From Acidobacteriota bacterium (GTDB taxonomy: Bacteria > Acidobacteriota > Blastocatellia > UBA7656), in assembly GCA_040754075.1 (NCBI GenBank), contig JBFMDH010000002.1, positions 124,001 to 188,000 on the forward strand: DNA of 64,000 nucleotides, written 5' to 3'. Position numbers and translations under genes: made by a program. This document shows positions 50,141 through 58,935 of this stretch, piece by piece. The notes beneath the pieces were generated by a model. That model saw only the letters and a program-made list of their open reading frames with translations. It did not search any database and had not been told where the DNA came from. Positions within the stretch are counted from its first letter, which is position 1. The number at the start of each line of letters is the position of its first letter.

Positions 50141-51373
50141 ATGAAAAAAATAATTAACCTAAGCGGACGAATTTTAGTGTTCTCGCTGCTCATCTGCTTC
50201 CCCATTCTGGTAGCGAAAGCCGAGACTGCGCGGGTTCGCGGCACCATCCGAGCCGTTAATCTCGAAGAGCGAACCGTCACCATCCACACCCGACAAGACA
50301 GCACAGTGGTTTTAAACACCAACGAACAGACCGAAATCACGCGCAACGAACGCCCTGCGCGACTGAGCGATTTACAAACCGGCGACCGTGTGCAGGCTGC
50401 TTATGAAACCGAAACTTTACTCGCTTTGCGCATCACCGCCACCGGCGAAGACACCCCACAACTGGCAAGAGTCGAAGGCGTCATTCAAAACGTCGATACG
50501 GGCGCGCAGACGCTTATCATTGCGCCACGCGAAGGCAATCCGGTTACTTTGCAGGTTTCCGCTAACACTGAAATTACCCTTGATGGTCGTCCGGCAAGAC
50601 TCGATGAATTGCAAAGAGGATTCAGCGCCGGAGCCACATACAATCCTGCGAATCATCAAGCGGTGAGAATTTCTGCTGAAGGCTTTGCCGAAATTCGCGG
50701 CGTCATCAGCGCCGTCGATACGGCGCAAAACACCTTCACCGTGGTTGCCGGTGAAAGAACCGTGACGCTTACGGTTACCTCAAGCACGCAAATCGCTTTG
50801 AATGGTCGTCCCGCCACGCTTGCCGATTTACGTCGCGGCTATAAGGCGCTTGCGACCTTCATCCCCGCGAATTTCGTAGCCATTCGCGTCGCCGCCGATT
50901 CGCTTGCAGAAATTGCCGGGCACATTCGCTTAATCGAAGGCACAACGTTGACCATTGCGCCGCTTGTTGAAGGTAATCCGGTGCGTTTGTTCGTTACCCA
51001 CAACACAGAAATCACCATCAACGGCGAGCCATCGACTTTTGACCGATTGCAAGTCGGCATGGCAGTTCGCGCGGTTTATGATGTCGCGGCGCTTACCGCC
51101 GCGCGCCTTGCTGCGCAAAGCGATGCGGGCGAATGCACCGCCGCGCGTGTGCGTGGCGTCATTAGTCGCATTGATTTGGAAAATCAGTTGATTGCCATCA
51201 CGCCGCGAGACGCAACGACGCCGGTTATTTTAAATGTGGTTGAACGCACGGTGATTATGTTGAATGACGCACCGGCGCGACTTTCCGATTTACAGGTCGG
51301 GATGCGCGCAAGCGCCGCTTTTTGCCGGGAAACTTTGAACGCGACGGAAATTGCCGCGCGTGGCGGCAGATAA
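50141..51373 (+). CDS. Secreted protein of five tandem DUF5666-like domains
   Basis: 410 residues. A signal peptide (SGRILVFSLLICFPILVAKA) precedes five repeats of about 75 residues. Each has the form 'RVRGTIRAVNLEERTVTI...VVLNTNEQTEITRNERPARLSDLQTGDRVQAAY', with the terminal 'LxDLQxGDRVxAxY' signature. Single DUF5666 domains are small OB/SH3-like beta-barrels, and here five are in a row. Two cysteines near the end (GECTAA, AFCRET) could form a disulfide. GAGGAG precedes the ATG. It sits between the sigma factor and anti-sigma-like genes, so it is probably under the same control. Its ligand is unknown. Confidence 0.82.
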   Translation: MKKIINLSGRILVFSLLICFPILVAKAETARVRGTIRAVNLEERTVTIHTRQDSTVVLNTNEQTEITRNERPARLSDLQTGDRVQAAYETETLLALRITATGEDTPQLARVEGVIQNVDTGAQTLIIAPREGNPVTLQVSANTEITLDGRPARLDELQRGFSAGATYNPANHQAVRISAEGFAEIRGVISAVDTAQNTFTVVAGERTVTLTVTSSTQIALNGRPATLADLRRGYKALATFIPANFVAIRVAADSLAEIAGHIRLIEGTTLTIAPLVEGNPVRLFVTHNTEITINGEPSTFDRLQVGMAVRAVYDVAALTAARLAAQSDAGECTAARVRGVISRIDLENQLIAITPRDATTPVILNVVERTVIMLNDAPARLSDLQVGMRASAAFCRETLNATEIAARGGR

Positions 51374-51396
51374 ACCGGTTGCTATTGATTAAAAGC

Positions 51397-51464
51397 TTTG
51401 TGAGCGCGGGCGAACCATGAGGATTTGGATAGGTAAGGGAGAGCCTATCGCTTGCGCTCACAAA
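51397..51464. repeat. Nested hairpin between the DUF5666 and anti-sigma-like genes
   Basis: TTTGTGAGCGC (51397-51407) pairs with its exact complement (51454-51464). An inner stem pairs GATAGG with CCTATC. It lies inside the probable operon, so it may tune expression between the upstream and downstream genes rather than end transcription. Confidence 0.6.
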
Positions 51465-51483
51465 CGATTTTGCGAGTTGTCAT

Positions 51484-52098
51484 ATGAACTGCCCACCATT
51501 TGAAAAGCTCATCGCTTATCTGGAAGGCGAAGCGGATAAACCGCTGACGCTCGCGGTGCATTCGCATCTCGAAAGTTGCGCGAGTTGCAACGCCGCCCGC
51601 GCCTGGTACGAGCAGGTCAAAGCGATTGCGGCAAATGATGAAACCGTCGCGCCACCCGAATGGGTTTTGCGAAGAGCCAGTAAAATATTCGGCTCACAAA
51701 ATTTGCGCGAGACCTTTGTTGAGCGCGCCGGACGCCTGATTGCGGCATTGGTTTTCGACAGTTTCGGCAACCTTGGGTTTGCCGGGGCGCGTTCTTTTGC
51801 AAGCGCCGAACGCCAATTGCTTTATCGCGCCGAACCCTACAGTATTGATTTGCAACTCACGCCGGCAGCGGACGCGCAGGGTGAACTGAAAGGGCAAATT
51901 TTGCGCGATGATGAATTCAAATTCGATTCGGTTGCCGAGGTTGAATTGCATTTGCTTCGTGACGGGCAAACCATACTGACGACCAACACCAATAAATTCG
52001 GGGAATTTTCGCTCTCTAAACTGGCAACCGGCAATTATGATTTGCAATTCGAGACCCGCGAAATTTCTATCACGGTCGTCGGGTTGCCTGTAGGATAA
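51484..52098 (+). CDS. Anti-sigma-factor-like protein with N-terminal zinc finger
   Basis: 204 residues. The N-terminus MNCPPFEKLIAYLEGEAD...HSHLESCASCNAARAWYEQ has the HxxxCxxC signature of zf-HC2/ZAS anti-sigma factors, with Cys3 as a further ligand. No membrane helix follows, so it is soluble. The C-terminal half (LLYRAEPYSIDLQLTP, LRDGQTILTTNTNKFGEFSLSKLATGNYDLQF) is a beta-sandwich like carboxypeptidase-regulatory modules. It should bind and hold the upstream ECF sigma factor. How the sigma factor is released is unknown, but two proteases follow directly downstream. Confidence 0.8.
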   Translation: MNCPPFEKLIAYLEGEADKPLTLAVHSHLESCASCNAARAWYEQVKAIAANDETVAPPEWVLRRASKIFGSQNLRETFVERAGRLIAALVFDSFGNLGFAGARSFASAERQLLYRAEPYSIDLQLTPAADAQGELKGQILRDDEFKFDSVAEVELHLLRDGQTILTTNTNKFGEFSLSKLATGNYDLQFETREISITVVGLPVG

Positions 52099-52104
52099 TG
52101 GGAA

Positions 52105-52213
52105 GTCCGGAGTCGCGAGCCTGGAGTCCTTGCTTAAGTCGTTTTGCAAAACCGGACAGAACAGTAATTCGGAACCAAATAAAACTTTAACTGTCGGACT
52201 CCAGACTCCAGAC
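52105..52213. repeat. Inverted heptamer repeats (GGAGTCT/CCAGACT) before the CHAT gene
   Basis: The left part (52105-52129, GTCCGGAGTC...CTGGAGTCC) and right part (52196-52213, GGACTCCAGACTCCAGAC) are imperfect complements with 7-base units. A T-run (GACTTTTTG) follows the right arm, so it could terminate some transcripts 10 bases before the TPR-CHAT start codon. Confidence 0.65.
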
Positions 52214-52222
52214 TTTTTGAAT

Positions 52223-55126
52223 ATGAGTAAATCGCTGGCAAACAGATTGATTGAAGCGGAAAGCGCGCAAGTGTTTTTGCGCGAATTGGGGCGTCGTGCG
52301 GATGCGCAACTATTTGCCGCCTTAAAAAATCAGGCTGACCAACTGGCGTATTCAGATATTGCGCTTGCTAAACGCCTGGTTGAAAAAATCGCCCAACTTG
52401 CCAAACTCATCAAAGAGCCGTTGGCTCAAGCCTATGCTGATGCCAGTCGGGCGCGCCTGTTGCATTTGCTCGGACAACATAAAAACGCCAGTAAATTTTA
52501 TCAATCGGCAATTCGCGCTTTTCAAAAAAACCAACGCGCGCTTGAAGCCGCCATCATTCAAAAACAACAGGTCGATACGCTTGCCGAACTCGGACTTTAT
52601 GACCAAGCGTTGCGGGTTGCGGCGCAGGCGCGGCGTATTCTCAAACAAAAAGACCTCGTACAACTTGCGCAACTCGAAACCAACGTCGGCAACGTTCATT
52701 ACCGTTTAGACCGTTATCGAAAGGCGCTGACGCATTATGACCGCGCCGCCAAAATTTTATCCGCCGTTGGTGATAAAAGAATGCTGGCGATTGTTGATGG
52801 CAATCGTTCGAATATCTTTGCCGAACTCGATAGACCCCGCGAAGCCGCTGCTTTACTTGAAAAGACCGCGAAAACTTTTGCCAAAGCCGGACAACAATTT
52901 GCCGCCGCGCAGGCGCGCGCAAAAATCGCTTATCTCTATTTTTTGCTTGGCAACTACAATACGGCGCTCACCAGTTATTACGAAATCCGCGACGAGATGG
53001 AAGCGCTTGGCGAGAATCAACAGGTGGCGTGGTGCAATCTCGAAATCGGCGAAATTCTGCTGGCGCTCAATTCATTCGATGATGCAATGGAGCGCGCAAC
53101 CCGGGCGCACGATTCGTTCAAAGCATTCGCCATGCCTTACGAAGCGGCGCAGGCGCTACTCATCTGCGCCTTTGCCGCAATGGGTTTGAAACATACAGAC
53201 GGCGCGCAGGATTATTTCATTCGCGCCCGCAAAGTTTTTTCTAAAAGCGATAATCAGATTGTCGTTGCGCAGATTGATGCCTATCGGGCAGAACTTGCCT
53301 TGAGACAAAACGACTTGTCAAAAGCCGAAAGGCTGGCAGCCGCGGCTTATCGAATTTTTTCGCAGCAAAAATTGCTCACCAAAGCAGCTTATGCGAGATT
53401 GCTGCTGGCGCGTGTGGCTTATCAGGTGAATGCCTTCACCAAAGCCAAACGACTGGCAAAGGCGACGCTTGCGACAATCGAAAAGCTTTTTGCGCCGACG
53501 ATTGCTTACCAGGCGCATCACCTCATCGGCAAGATTGAAAGCCGTCAATACCATAACCGCGAAGCGCTGCAAAGTTTTCGTCGCGCCATTGAAATCATTG
53601 AACGGATGCGTGGGGCGCTCACGGTTGATGAATTCAAAGCATCTTTTTTACGCGATAAAATTGTTGTATATGAAGACGCCATCAACGCCTGTCTGGATGA
53701 AGGCAGCGATGCCATGCTCAAAGAAGCTTTCCGTCTGGTTGAATCCTCGAAATCGCGCGCCCTTGCCGATTTGATTGCCGGTTATTTGCGCGACGCTTCG
53801 CAAAACCGCTCCAGCCAAAAAAATGTCGAGCAAACGGGGCGCGCCAAATTGTTGAAATTGATTGAAGAGTTGAATTGGTATAACGCGCAAACCAATCTTG
53901 ATGAACAAAAGGGCGGGCAACGCAAAGCGATGGTCGCGCAAAAATATGTTCGGGAAATTGCGCGTTGCGAAAAACAGATAACCGAACTGTTTCGCAAGAT
54001 GGAAATTGCCGGTTCGGAGTTTGCCGAGATACACCGTATGCAGGCGCTCACGGCAGAGGAAATGTCTGCGGTGTTGGACGCCGATGAAATCGCCATCGAA
54101 TATTTCACCACAGCTGATAGCGTGTCGGCATTTATCGCTTCGCGTGATGAAATTAAACTCGCGCGCCATATCGCTGCAAAACCTGAACTCGAAGCGTTGC
54201 TCGCGTCACTCAGGTTTCAAGTTGAAAAATTTAATTACGGCGCGGCATTTGCCGATGAACATTTTGAACAACTCAACTTTGCCATCAATCAACATCTGAT
54301 TGAAATTTATCGCAAAGTCTTTGCCGCCATTGAACCGCACCTGAACTGCGAAAAATTAATCATCATCCCGCATGACGTTTTGCATTATGTGCCGTTTCAC
54401 GCGCTCTTGAACCGTCGCGGGTATTTGATTGAACGCTTTGAAATTTCTTATGCGCCAAGCGCCACGGTACTCAAACTTTGCCGTTCGCGCAGTCAAAAAA
54501 ACAATTTGCAATTGAATGTGCAAAATACAAATTTCAATCGGCAAGCATTTTCAACCAAATCCGCAATTGAACTGGTGGCGTTAGGCATTGGCGATGACGA
54601 GACGCCAAGCATCGAATCGGAAATTCTCGCGCTCAGAAAAATTTTCCCGCAGGCGGTGACGCTTACCGGAAAAGCCGCAACGCGAGAAAACCTCCTGCGC
54701 TTTGCCGGTCGCGCAGAATTTCTGCATCTCGCGTCACACGGCTATTTTCGCCGCGATAATCCGATGTTTTCGTTTTTACAGCTCGCCGATTCGCCGCTCA
54801 ATTTTTACAGCCTCCTGGATTTAAAACTGCGAGCCGAAATGGTGACGCTTTCGGCATGTCACACCGGCATGAATATGGTTTTTCCGGGCGATGAGTTGCA
54901 CGGACTCATGCGCGGCTTTTTATATGCCGGAGCGCCGACACTGGTGGCAAGCCTCTGGGCTGCAAATGACACCTCGACATCTGAGTTTATGCGAGAGATG
55001 TATGGGCAAATCCAGGCGGGCGCATCGAAGCGCGCCGCCATTCGCGCCGCCCAACTCGCTGTCAAAGATGCTTACGGGCATCCCTATTACTGGGCACCTT
55101 TTGTATTAATGGGAAATCCGAATTGA
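52223..55126 (+). CDS. TPR-CHAT protease (caspase-like)
   Basis: 967 residues from the ATG at 52223. Residues about 20-500 are stacked TPR-like helical repeats (QAYADASRARLLHLLGQHKNASKFYQ, LAQLETNVGNVHYRLDRYRKALTHYD, and more). A helical linker (about 500-620) leads to a C-terminal CHAT domain. This has the caspase-clan dyad: H839 in HLASHGYF and C879 in LSACHTGMN, with PHDVLHYVPFHALL and EFMREMYGQIQAGASKRAAIRAAQ typical of the fold. CHAT proteases cleave protein targets when the TPR part senses a partner. Placement after a sigma/anti-sigma pair suggests one of them, or the following subtilisin, as target. Confidence 0.92.
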   Translation: MSKSLANRLIEAESAQVFLRELGRRADAQLFAALKNQADQLAYSDIALAKRLVEKIAQLAKLIKEPLAQAYADASRARLLHLLGQHKNASKFYQSAIRAFQKNQRALEAAIIQKQQVDTLAELGLYDQALRVAAQARRILKQKDLVQLAQLETNVGNVHYRLDRYRKALTHYDRAAKILSAVGDKRMLAIVDGNRSNIFAELDRPREAAALLEKTAKTFAKAGQQFAAAQARAKIAYLYFLLGNYNTALTSYYEIRDEMEALGENQQVAWCNLEIGEILLALNSFDDAMERATRAHDSFKAFAMPYEAAQALLICAFAAMGLKHTDGAQDYFIRARKVFSKSDNQIVVAQIDAYRAELALRQNDLSKAERLAAAAYRIFSQQKLLTKAAYARLLLARVAYQVNAFTKAKRLAKATLATIEKLFAPTIAYQAHHLIGKIESRQYHNREALQSFRRAIEIIERMRGALTVDEFKASFLRDKIVVYEDAINACLDEGSDAMLKEAFRLVESSKSRALADLIAGYLRDASQNRSSQKNVEQTGRAKLLKLIEELNWYNAQTNLDEQKGGQRKAMVAQKYVREIARCEKQITELFRKMEIAGSEFAEIHRMQALTAEEMSAVLDADEIAIEYFTTADSVSAFIASRDEIKLARHIAAKPELEALLASLRFQVEKFNYGAAFADEHFEQLNFAINQHLIEIYRKVFAAIEPHLNCEKLIIIPHDVLHYVPFHALLNRRGYLIERFEISYAPSATVLKLCRSRSQKNNLQLNVQNTNFNRQAFSTKSAIELVALGIGDDETPSIESEILALRKIFPQAVTLTGKAATRENLLRFAGRAEFLHLASHGYFRRDNPMFSFLQLADSPLNFYSLLDLKLRAEMVTLSACHTGMNMVFPGDELHGLMRGFLYAGAPTLVASLWAANDTSTSEFMREMYGQIQAGASKRAAIRAAQLAVKDAYGHPYYWAPFVLMGNPN

Positions 55127-55147
55127 TGCAATCAAGTGAGGGAAATT

Positions 55148-57175
55148 ATGAAACGTCTCCTACTCATTCTATTTTCGCTGTTGTGCTTGCCAGTGATTTC
55201 GCAAGCGCAAACTCCAGACCCCGCGCGTGCTTTTGCCAAAGGCGAAGTGATTGTTGAAATCAAACCGGGCGCGTCCATTGAAGCCATCAATGAACGCCAT
55301 CGCACAACGGTACTTGAACGCCTGTACGGGACAAATTTTTACCGGCTGAGGACGCCGAAAAATAAGAGCGAAATCAAATGGCGCAAACGTCTGTCGAAAG
55401 ACGCCGATGTCTTGAGCGCGGCGCTCAATCCGGTGATCAGCAGTCCGAGTCTGTTCGGGCGTTCGACCTTCAGTTTTCCCGAAGGCTTTGCCACGCCCGG
55501 CTTTCATCACGCCGATTTTTCCGCCCAACAACCGCTTTTTGATTGGTTGAAATTGAATGAGGTGCAAAAACGCGCCACCGGCGAAGGCATCGTGGTGGCG
55601 ATTATTGATACAGGGATAGACCGGCTGCATCCCCTGCTGCAAAACAAAATCTGGCGCGACGCGCGCGCGCGCGCCGATGTCCCCGAAGATAATCTTGATA
55701 ATGATTTGGATGGTTTGCTCAATGACAGTTGGGGCTGGGATTTTGTTGATCACGATAATGACCCGACCGAAAAGCCCGATGACCCGCAAAAAACCGTAGC
55801 CGGGCACGGCACGTTTATCGCTGGACTTGTTACCTTGCTTGCGCCGGACGCGCGTATCCTGCCGGTTCGCGCGTTCCCGGCTGATGGGCAAAGCGATGCG
55901 TTTACGGTGGCTTCGGCAATTAAATATGCCGCAGACCACGGCGCACAGGTCATCAATCTCAGTCTGGGTTCGCCCGAAGTCTCTGAACTGCTGCAAAGCG
56001 CCATTGAAGATGCGCGCGCCCGTGGCATTATCGTGGTCGCCGCCGTCGGCAATGACAATGATGAAAAGACGCCGCAATTTCCTTCAAATATGGAGAGCAT
56101 CCTGGCTGTTGCCGCCGTTGAATTGAGCGGACAGAAAGCGCCGTTTTCCAATTTCGGCGCGCATGTGGATGTTTGTGCGCCGGGTTCAAAACTCATCAGC
56201 GCCTATCCGGGAGCAAGCGAAGAAAGTTTTGCCGTGTGGAGCGGGACATCGTTTGCCGCGCCGCTTGCCGCCGCCGAAGCGGCTTTGATTTTCAGCGCCG
56301 ACCCGAAAAATCCCGATGTGAAAAAATTGATTGAAGAGACCGCGCAAAGTCTCGACGCCGTCAATCCGGGGCTTGCAGGAAAACTCGGCAAAGGGCGCAT
56401 TGACCCATTGAATGCGTTGCAAATGATTAACAGCAGCGATGCGATTCGCCCAATCAATGAAAACTATGCGCAAACCGATTTAAGCGCCGTCGCTTTGCCG
56501 GAAGCCAAAGGCAGAGCCTCAATCATCTTTTCGGATGCGCGACAGATTTTTCGTTTAGAGGCGTACAACCTGAGCGTGCGCACCAGCTATAAACTGTTTA
56601 TCGATGGCAAAGACCTCACGCTTGAAAGCCCGCAAGCCGAGCGCAGCGTCACCCCGCTTGGCACGATTCGCTATGAGTTTTCAACCGAGCCGGGAAAGGT
56701 GGCTTTGCCCGCATCACTCAATCCTGTCAGTAACATTCATCACATAGAAGTTCGCGATGCTTCGGGAGGCATTCTCATTTTGCAGGGCGACCTCAAGACC
56801 GAAGCGCCGGAAATTGTCCGCGCACTTGAAAAAGAGGCGCGATTGCTCTCGCCCGCTACGGTTGCGAAAGTGGGAGGACGCGCCAATGTGAAAATTTTAA
56901 ATGCCGACCAGATTCTCCGCATTGAAGCCGATGCGCTAACGTCTGATACCGCATATGCCATTTTCGTTGATGGGGTATTTTTAGGGACGCGGTTTGCCGA
57001 TTCGGGATTCATACGGGCGCAATTTTCCAACAATCCGAGCTTCGGACAACTGCTGCCGCCGGCGCTTTTGCCACTTACGAATGTGCGGCTGATTGAATTG
57101 CGGAATCTGCGCGGCGAAGTGATTCTGCGCGGTCAATTCAGCGCCGTCCCGGTGGCGGCTTCACCAATTCGTTGA
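55148..57175 (+). CDS. Secreted subtilisin-like S8 peptidase of the sigma/CHAT locus
   Basis: 675 residues from the ATG at 55148, with GAGGG upstream. A GTG at 55136 is possible. Signal peptide KRLLLILFSLLCLPVISQAQ. A prodomain-like region (about 30-110, GEVIVEIKPGASIEAINERH) precedes the catalytic domain with D154 (AIIDTGID), H220 (AGHGTFIAG) and S368 (SGTSFAAPLAA). The segment EDNLDNDLDGLLNDSWGWDFVD is a calcium-type insertion. The C-terminal 240 residues are two beta-sandwich repeats (VTPLGTIRYEFST.., ADALTSDTAYAIFVDGVFLGT). The gene starts 21 bases after the TPR-CHAT stop and is followed by a hairpin, so it closes the operon. Confidence 0.93.
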   Translation: MKRLLLILFSLLCLPVISQAQTPDPARAFAKGEVIVEIKPGASIEAINERHRTTVLERLYGTNFYRLRTPKNKSEIKWRKRLSKDADVLSAALNPVISSPSLFGRSTFSFPEGFATPGFHHADFSAQQPLFDWLKLNEVQKRATGEGIVVAIIDTGIDRLHPLLQNKIWRDARARADVPEDNLDNDLDGLLNDSWGWDFVDHDNDPTEKPDDPQKTVAGHGTFIAGLVTLLAPDARILPVRAFPADGQSDAFTVASAIKYAADHGAQVINLSLGSPEVSELLQSAIEDARARGIIVVAAVGNDNDEKTPQFPSNMESILAVAAVELSGQKAPFSNFGAHVDVCAPGSKLISAYPGASEESFAVWSGTSFAAPLAAAEAALIFSADPKNPDVKKLIEETAQSLDAVNPGLAGKLGKGRIDPLNALQMINSSDAIRPINENYAQTDLSAVALPEAKGRASIIFSDARQIFRLEAYNLSVRTSYKLFIDGKDLTLESPQAERSVTPLGTIRYEFSTEPGKVALPASLNPVSNIHHIEVRDASGGILILQGDLKTEAPEIVRALEKEARLLSPATVAKVGGRANVKILNADQILRIEADALTSDTAYAIFVDGVFLGTRFADSGFIRAQFSNNPSFGQLLPPALLPLTNVRLIELRNLRGEVILRGQFSAVPVAASPIR

Positions 57176-57193
57176 AGTTTAAAAACTCGATTT

Positions 57194-57237
57194 AAAGTTA
57201 TCCATTCGGAAAGCCACTTTTTTGAATGGATAACTTT
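57194..57237 (+). terminator. Perfect 14-bp hairpin closing the sigma/CHAT/subtilisin operon
   Basis: AAAGTTATCCATTC (57194-57207) pairs exactly with 57224-57237 around a 16-base loop, 18 bases after the subtilisin stop. Only short T-runs (TTTTAGCATTTCC) follow. Confidence 0.75.
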
Positions 57238-57412
57238 TAGCATTTCCGTTTGACACTGCCTGCCAAAATCCATATTCTTTACGCCACTTTTAATCGGTTG
57301 CCTTAAAACCGGAGTGAACCAATAAGCAATAGCTTGATGTAGAAATCTGTCCTCATCTAAATCGTTCACTTGACTCGATAGGGCGCAGTTTTTAAAATCG
57401 CCAATTCGTTAT

Positions 57413-57460
57413 CTTGCCTGACTGAGTCATAACGACCTGCTAAAGGTCGTATTAGGCAAG
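57413..57460 (+). repeat. Nested hairpin in the long leader of the radical SAM genes
   Basis: CTTGCCT (57413-57419) pairs with AGGCAAG (57454-57460), and inside it ACGACCT (57432-57438) pairs with AGGTCGT (57444-57450). It sits in the 488-base spacer 57238-57725, which has no gene and includes two further complementary AATTACC/GGTAACT-like pieces near 57630-57655. The long structured leader could be regulatory, but no known riboswitch was recognised. Confidence 0.45.
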
Positions 57461-57725
57461 GCTGGGTCAATTATTCGTGTTTACGTTTTCGTTACCTCAG
57501 GGTTTTGTGTCAAAAGCAGAATAAGGGGTGTGAAGTAAAACAGCGACAAACTTGCTTTGAAAAATTTATTTGCAGAAATAATTTGATTTAGGTGGAATAA
57601 AAGCGGTATGTGGGCGGATTACCTAAAAAGGTACGGCATTTGCTGTTACCTAATTCGGTCTCTTGTGCAGGCATCATCATAAGTCACAAGATGCTCGGTC
57701 ACTCTTGATTCCGATTCATTGGCTT

Positions 57726-58766
57726 ATGAAAACCTCAACCAAGCTCAAAATCTATTGGAGAGAGTTTAAGTTTCTAGCGAAGGGTGTTTTTTCGACCAAG
57801 CACCCCATCCTGGCGCATATCATCCCGATGCGGCGTTGTAATTTGTCGTGCACCTATTGCAATGAATATGACGATTATTCCAAACCGGTGCCGCTCGAAG
57901 AGATGTGTAAACGCTTAGATAAGCTGGCTATGCTCGGCACCACTGCAGTTATCATCAGCGGCGGCGAACCGCTCATGCACCCCGACATCGAAAAGATCAT
58001 TGCGCGCATTCGGCATCACAAAATGCTTGCTTGCATGATTACCAATGGCTATTTGCTGACTCAAGATAGGATCAAAGCTCTCAATGATGCGGGGCTTGAA
58101 TACATGCAAATCAGCATTGATAACATCAACCCCGATGAAGTCTCAAAAAAGAGCCTCAAGGTTTTAGATAAAAAATTGCAATGGTTGTCGGCGCTTGCAC
58201 ATTTTAAAGTCAACATCAATTCGGTGATTGGCGGGGGGATTAAAAGTCCCGATGATGCGTTGGCGGTTGGCAGTCGCGCCGTTGAACTGGGTTTTTCAAG
58301 TTCGCTTGGCATCATTCACGACGGGCTTGGCACCCTTAAACCTTTAAAAGGTCTTGAGCGCGAAGTCTTCAACAAGATGAAGACGCTTGGAAAAAAGGGG
58401 CACACGCGGGTCAACCAATTTCAAGATAATCTCGCGGACGGCAAACCGAACAAATGGCGGTGTCGCGCAGGGGCGCGTTACCTCTACATTTGCGAAGACG
58501 GGCTGGTGCATTACTGCTCGCAGCAACGCGGCTATCCCGGCATTCCGCTTGCCGAATATTCCTTTGAAGATATTAAACGCGAATACAACACCAAAAAAGC
58601 CTGTGCGCCGTATTGCACGATTGCCTGTGTCCATCAGGTTGCGGCATTCGATAACAAACGCAACCCGCAATTGCTTCCGGCAAAAGGTCTGGTGGAAAAA
58701 GAATCGGTACAGGCGATTCGTCGTCTGGTGCAGTTAGAAGTGCGCGGCGACCATCGCGCCAGTTAA
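57726..58766 (+). CDS. Radical SAM protein with SPASM-like C-terminal cysteines
   Basis: 346 residues from the ATG at 57726. The radical SAM motif CxxxCxxC is C38, C42, C45 ([15 protein letters not shown]), with the SAM-binding GGEP in [13 protein letters not shown]. The C-terminal part has further cysteines ([26 protein letters not shown] and [15 protein letters not shown]) that can hold an auxiliary iron-sulphur cluster. [13 protein letters not shown] is an unusual hydrophobic lead-in. A second radical SAM gene follows on the same strand 169 bases later, so the pair probably acts in one pathway. The substrate cannot be read from sequence. Some annotations would call it a molybdenum-cofactor-like or peptide-modifying enzyme, neither of which I can support. 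Confidence 0.8.
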   Translation: MKTSTKLKIYWREFKFLAKGVFSTKHPILAHIIPMRRCNLSCTYCNEYDDYSKPVPLEEMCKRLDKLAMLGTTAVIISGGEPLMHPDIEKIIARIRHHKMLACMITNGYLLTQDRIKALNDAGLEYMQISIDNINPDEVSKKSLKVLDKKLQWLSALAHFKVNINSVIGGGIKSPDDALAVGSRAVELGFSSSLGIIHDGLGTLKPLKGLEREVFNKMKTLGKKGHTRVNQFQDNLADGKPNKWRCRAGARYLYICEDGLVHYCSQQRGYPGIPLAEYSFEDIKREYNTKKACAPYCTIACVHQVAAFDNKRNPQLLPAKGLVEKESVQAIRRLVQLEVRGDHRAS

Positions 58767-58935
58767 ACAGAACAGCGGGTAGAAGTTTTAAAGGATGTGA
58801 GTCGAGCGATTCTCATCTTTACAATTGGAAAAGTGCAGGTTGATTTCCAAATCACTTTCTTAAAAAAGTTTTATTAAAAATTCGTGCGAAGTGTTGGGAT
58901 GCTGCAAGCTTCGCGATTTTGAGGAGAAGAAAAGT

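Noticed and set aside
55169-56077. 302-codon frame antisense to the last subtilisin
   Set aside because: A shadow of a gene with an intact catalytic triad. The translation is rich in Arg, Ile and Phe without any motif.
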